Shown here one piece after another: positions 61,546 through 64,000 of a stretch of 64,000 nt of DNA. Below the pieces are notes generated by a model, which made no database searches, was not told where the DNA came from, and saw only the letters and a program-made list of their open reading frames with translations. This DNA comes from Myxococcales bacterium (GTDB lineage: Bacteria > Myxococcota_A > Bradymonadia > UBA7976 > UBA1532): NCBI GenBank assembly GCA_002731825.1, contig PCCS01000058.1, positions 30,761 to 94,760 of the forward strand, written 5' to 3'. A program made the position numbers and the translations under genes. How positions within the stretch are numbered: position 1 is the stretch's first letter; every line of letters starts with the position of its first letter.

Positions 61546-63277
61546 GAGGCGGACAGTAAGGGCTCACCGGGTCCGACGTCCAATACTCTCCAGGCTGACT
61601 CTGGCTCCCCTCGCCGCCAAATTGATATTTGTCCCGCGAAACGCGAATCACTTTAGGACCTTCGGTGTCGAAGGGTGAATCGTCTAAAAGGCTAAGGACA
61701 GGTTTTGACCCATCCAAGAGCTTGTCTAGAAAGCTAAAAAACCAGCGCTGCCTGCATTGGGGATATAAAGCTGCAAACCACATCTGCCAGTCTAATCTCG
61801 GCATGTGGAGCCATGCGAAATTCAAATCGTTGGGATGATTGGGCTTATACTCGAAGGTGTACGCTTTCCACTCTTGACCATCATGACTCGCTTCGACCTT
61901 AAGTTCATAGCGTTCCGTTGTCATACGGGCGAATAAACCGTAGCCGTTGGACAGAACAAACGGACCAAAATAATGGCTGGCTGTCTGCTCTAGACTCTCC
62001 ACCGCTCCAGCTATGGCTGACACTCCTTTCGACGGGCTTTGTTCTTTGTCCTTCGGCTGTGATGTCGTTAGATTCGGCGCAAATACTCTCAGGAGACGCA
62101 GACTGTTTAAGGGCACCATCACGCATAATAAAGTGATGGCGATGGCTGACCAGACAACCGTTGAACGTTGACCCAGTTCATTTGGGATGAGCTGCAGTTT
62201 GCTCGCAGGCATCAGTCTGTATAGCAGGCGATCATCTAGGCACAACAGGGCGATGGCGACGGTGAGAAGATTAAAGAATCCATAGTTTCCAGATAATCCG
62301 ACCGACGCCATAAGGCCCGTAATCAGAATGAAGGCCATTGTCCTAGAGCTGCGACCGCTATCAGGGACCCAGCTCTTTCGAGCGCAAAGCCAATGCTCAA
62401 GGGCGTAGAGGGCTCCAGTTCCAACACCGATCCAGACGATTAAGGACACGGTGATGCTCCCCAAGGATAACCAGAGAAGACTCGCGGTCACTCCGATCCA
62501 GGGCAGCAGTGAGAACCGGCTTATAGGCAATAAAATGAGCCAGGGTACGCAGAGTTCTACGTAGTGATTAAAGGCTACGCCGAGTTGCCTGAATTCTGGG
62601 CCCATTTGATGGGCATACCAAGCCAATTGATGGGGAATCGGTTGAGTCCAGAAGTGAAAATCCAAAGCGGTTAAATCTTGCCAGGTTGGGTCTCCACTAT
62701 TGAGTTTGACCAGACCTGACGAAATAACCAGCTTGAATAAAATCAGTCTGAACAGCCATACGATATATGGACTCGGCTCACGTTCCAGCTTGAGATTTGG
62801 TGTGATTCGGCCAGGCGCTAGAAAAATAGATAAGAAACCGATTTCCAATAAGAGAATGTCCCATTGGTATCCTAGAAAGGGCTGCCCCACGCTAAAAAAC
62901 GACAAATAGAGCGTCCACAGACCGACCAATACCAACCTGGGAAGAAACCCCAATATGAGCGCGATAGACAGGATCGTTGCACAGAGACAGAGCGCGTGGA
63001 TTGTGAGGTCACTCGGCTCAATAAACCAGAACAACGTGGGGTTTTGCCACCAGCGTGTCTGTGTGCCAACGTCTGCCATGGCGTTGACGAACTCGGCTGC
63101 AGGCATGATCCCGTCCGAGCCGATGAGGCCCATGCTCTGGCTCCAGAAGGATGTAATTGCGACAAAAAACGTCGCCCCGAGTAGTCTCAAGAACAGCCAC
63201 ACCGTGATTCGGTGTCCCGGTCGTTCAGGTATAACCTGGCTGACGACCGAGTCTGGTTCGGGCGGTACCGCGTTCAT
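61502..63277 (-). CDS. Lipase maturation factor family membrane protein
   Basis: A 591-aa protein with about ten hydrophobic segments and a C-terminal soluble part. GLIGSDGIMPAAEF near the N-terminus, LGYQWDILLLEIGFLSIFLA in the middle and RMTTERYELKVEASHDGQEW followed by MPRLDWQMWFAAL at the C-terminus match lipase maturation factor proteins (LMF1-like). In animals LMF1 helps lipases fold; the bacterial role is not known to me. ATG follows AGGACAAT. Confidence 0.9.
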   Translation of the reverse strand: MNAVPPEPDSVVSQVIPERPGHRITVWLFLRLLGATFFVAITSFWSQSMGLIGSDGIMPAAEFVNAMADVGTQTRWWQNPTLFWFIEPSDLTIHALCLCATILSIALILGFLPRLVLVGLWTLYLSFFSVGQPFLGYQWDILLLEIGFLSIFLAPGRITPNLKLEREPSPYIVWLFRLILFKLVISSGLVKLNSGDPTWQDLTALDFHFWTQPIPHQLAWYAHQMGPEFRQLGVAFNHYVELCVPWLILLPISRFSLLPWIGVTASLLWLSLGSITVSLIVWIGVGTGALYALEHWLCARKSWVPDSGRSSRTMAFILITGLMASVGLSGNYGFFNLLTVAIALLCLDDRLLYRLMPASKLQLIPNELGQRSTVVWSAIAITLLCVMVPLNSLRLLRVFAPNLTTSQPKDKEQSPSKGVSAIAGAVESLEQTASHYFGPFVLSNGYGLFARMTTERYELKVEASHDGQEWKAYTFEYKPNHPNDLNFAWLHMPRLDWQMWFAALYPQCRQRWFFSFLDKLLDGSKPVLSLLDDSPFDTEGPKVIRVSRDKYQFGGEGSQSQPGEYWTSDPVSPYCPPLTAAQLKRMLQPRR

Positions 63278-63535
63278 ATTGTCCTAAAATGCGTTTGAGT
63301 CTCGTGATCACTTGCCAGTGGATCATCATATTATGTTCACACAAGTGCAAGCGCCGCAGTTACAATTTGTACTATTTCGAAATTGATGCTCTTCTGACCT
63401 GGGCAAGTGAGTTGACTGCAGAAATCTTAAACAATTTTGCTGTAATTCTTCAGCTCTACTAGATTCGAATCGGGTACACAGATACAATGAGCCGGGCTGT
63501 GTTTAAGCGGCTGGGGTTTATATTGGGGGCAACAC

Positions 63536-64000
63536 ATGAAGTGTGACGTCTATTTGAAGCTTGTTACCATTGCTGCGTTGGTTTTTCTCGGATGCGATAC
63601 TGAGACACCAGGACCAACTGCCGATGCAGGTCCACAACTTGATATGAGCACAACAGGTGCTGGTGGTGGCGGCGGAGAAGGCGCGACCGGTGGTGCTGGT
63701 GGTGAAGCTGGAGTTGGCGGTCAGGCCGGTGCCGGTGCTGAAGGTGGTGCCGGTGGGACCGCGGGCGCTGGTGGTGTAGGCGGAACTGCCGGGGCTGGTG
63801 GTGCTGGTGCCGAAGGTGGTTCTGGTGGAACCGCGGGCGCTGGTGGTGAAGGTGGTTCTGGTGGGACTGCCGGGGCTGGTGGTGCTGGTGCCGAAGGCGG
63901 TTCTGGCGGAACAGCAGGCGCTGGTGCCGAAGGCGGTTCTGGTGGAACTGCCGGGGCTGGTGGTGCTGGTGGTGCTGGTGCCGAAGGTGGTTCTGGTGGA
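63536..64000 (+). CDS. Gly/Ala-repeat lipoprotein (partial)
   Basis: The first 155 codons of a plus-strand gene that leaves the window. ATG at 63536 follows TTGGGGGCAACAC. A signal peptide ends in LVFLGC, a good lipobox. A short acidic linker (GPTADAGPQLDMSTTG) leads to a Gly/Ala/Glu/Ser/Thr repeat with units such as GGSGGTAGAGGAGAE. It is likely a surface lipoprotein whose repeat is an extended linker. The C-terminal domain is not seen. It follows a 258-bp gap in which I see no gene. Confidence 0.85.
   Translation, partial: MKCDVYLKLVTIAALVFLGCDTETPGPTADAGPQLDMSTTGAGGGGGEGATGGAGGEAGVGGQAGAGAEGGAGGTAGAGGVGGTAGAGGAGAEGGSGGTAGAGGEGGSGGTAGAGGAGAEGGSGGTAGAGAEGGSGGTAGAGGAGGAGAEGGSGG
63651..64000 (+). 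repeat. GGTGGTGCTGG-type tandem repeats
   Basis: Imperfect tandem copies, mostly in multiples of nine to forty-five bases, built from GGTGGT, GCTGGT and GCCGAAGGTGGTTCTGG blocks. They encode the Gly/Ala repeat of the lipoprotein and continue past the window edge. Confidence 0.9.

Noticed and set aside
63651..64000. CRISPR-like repeated array at the right edge
   Set aside because: Repeats are in-frame, without unique spacers, and encode a Gly/Ala linker after a lipobox.

Overview
The window reads as chromosomal DNA of a flagellated, diderm, respiring bacterium. Several features point to the deltaproteobacterial/myxobacterial side of the tree, perhaps Bradymonadales; this is inference and no 16S gene is present. 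They are: a gap-pgk-tpiA-secG-tRNA-Leu block; an rplM-rpsI-argC block; PEGA-domain kinase and TPR proteins; Asp/Met-rich linkers behind lipoprotein lipoboxes; a large Ig-like/FG-GAP lipoprotein; a Na+-translocating NQR; and a complete-looking o-succinylbenzoate menaquinone branch apart from menB and menH. I saw no transposase, integrase, phage gene or CRISPR array, so this looks like ordinary chromosome with a lineage-specific envelope section.

Layout. 1-3 kb: the start of a lipoprotein (perhaps an efflux adaptor) behind an array of TGTTACA repeats, an FMN reductase, and an unusual metal-permease fusion with a His/Asp-rich linker. 3-9.3 kb: a phytoene-desaturase-like FAD oxidoreductase, an SDR, a TMTC-like GT-C membrane protein, a 690-bp leader and one flagellin with a strong terminator. 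9.4-21 kb: a tightly overlapping minus-strand operon menF-menD-menA-menC-menE-prenyl synthase-DAHP synthase-menG-(MFS/spermidine synthase-like). A DHNA-CoA thioesterase-like gene (menI) lies on the opposite strand inside the 3' end of menE. A GbsR/MarR-type regulator is divergent from menF, and a perfect palindrome lies over both putative -35 boxes.

21.8-36 kb: a degenerate GH3 protein, rplM-rpsI-argC-fxsA, a diiron ferritin-like protein, two ArsA/Get3-like ATPases followed by a thioredoxin lipoprotein and a DEDDh exonuclease, a PP2C-cNMP phosphatase, a YeeZ-like protein, a porin-like barrel with a palindrome-rich leader, and two genes of unknown function. 36.3-40.1 kb: the glycolytic operon with secG and tRNA-Leu(GAG).

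40.3-53.2 kb: an envelope/surface section with a probable pseudokinase carrying a PEGA domain, a TPR-PEGA protein, a 1318-aa Ig/FG-GAP lipoprotein, a lipoprotein and a pseudopilin that share a C-terminal domain I do not recognise, and an FGE-like protein lacking the usual catalytic cysteines. 53.2-61.5 kb: OsmC, then nqrABCDEF-apbE-nqrM, which supplies the sodium pump, its covalent flavin transferase and its Fe-site maturation factor. 61.5-64 kb: a lipase-maturation-factor-like protein and the start of a Gly/Ala-repeat lipoprotein that runs off the right edge.

Menaquinone synthesis (9-21 kb) and the quinone-reducing Na+ pump (54-61 kb) fit together as one respiratory chain. The least explained part is the surface block at 40-53 kb.
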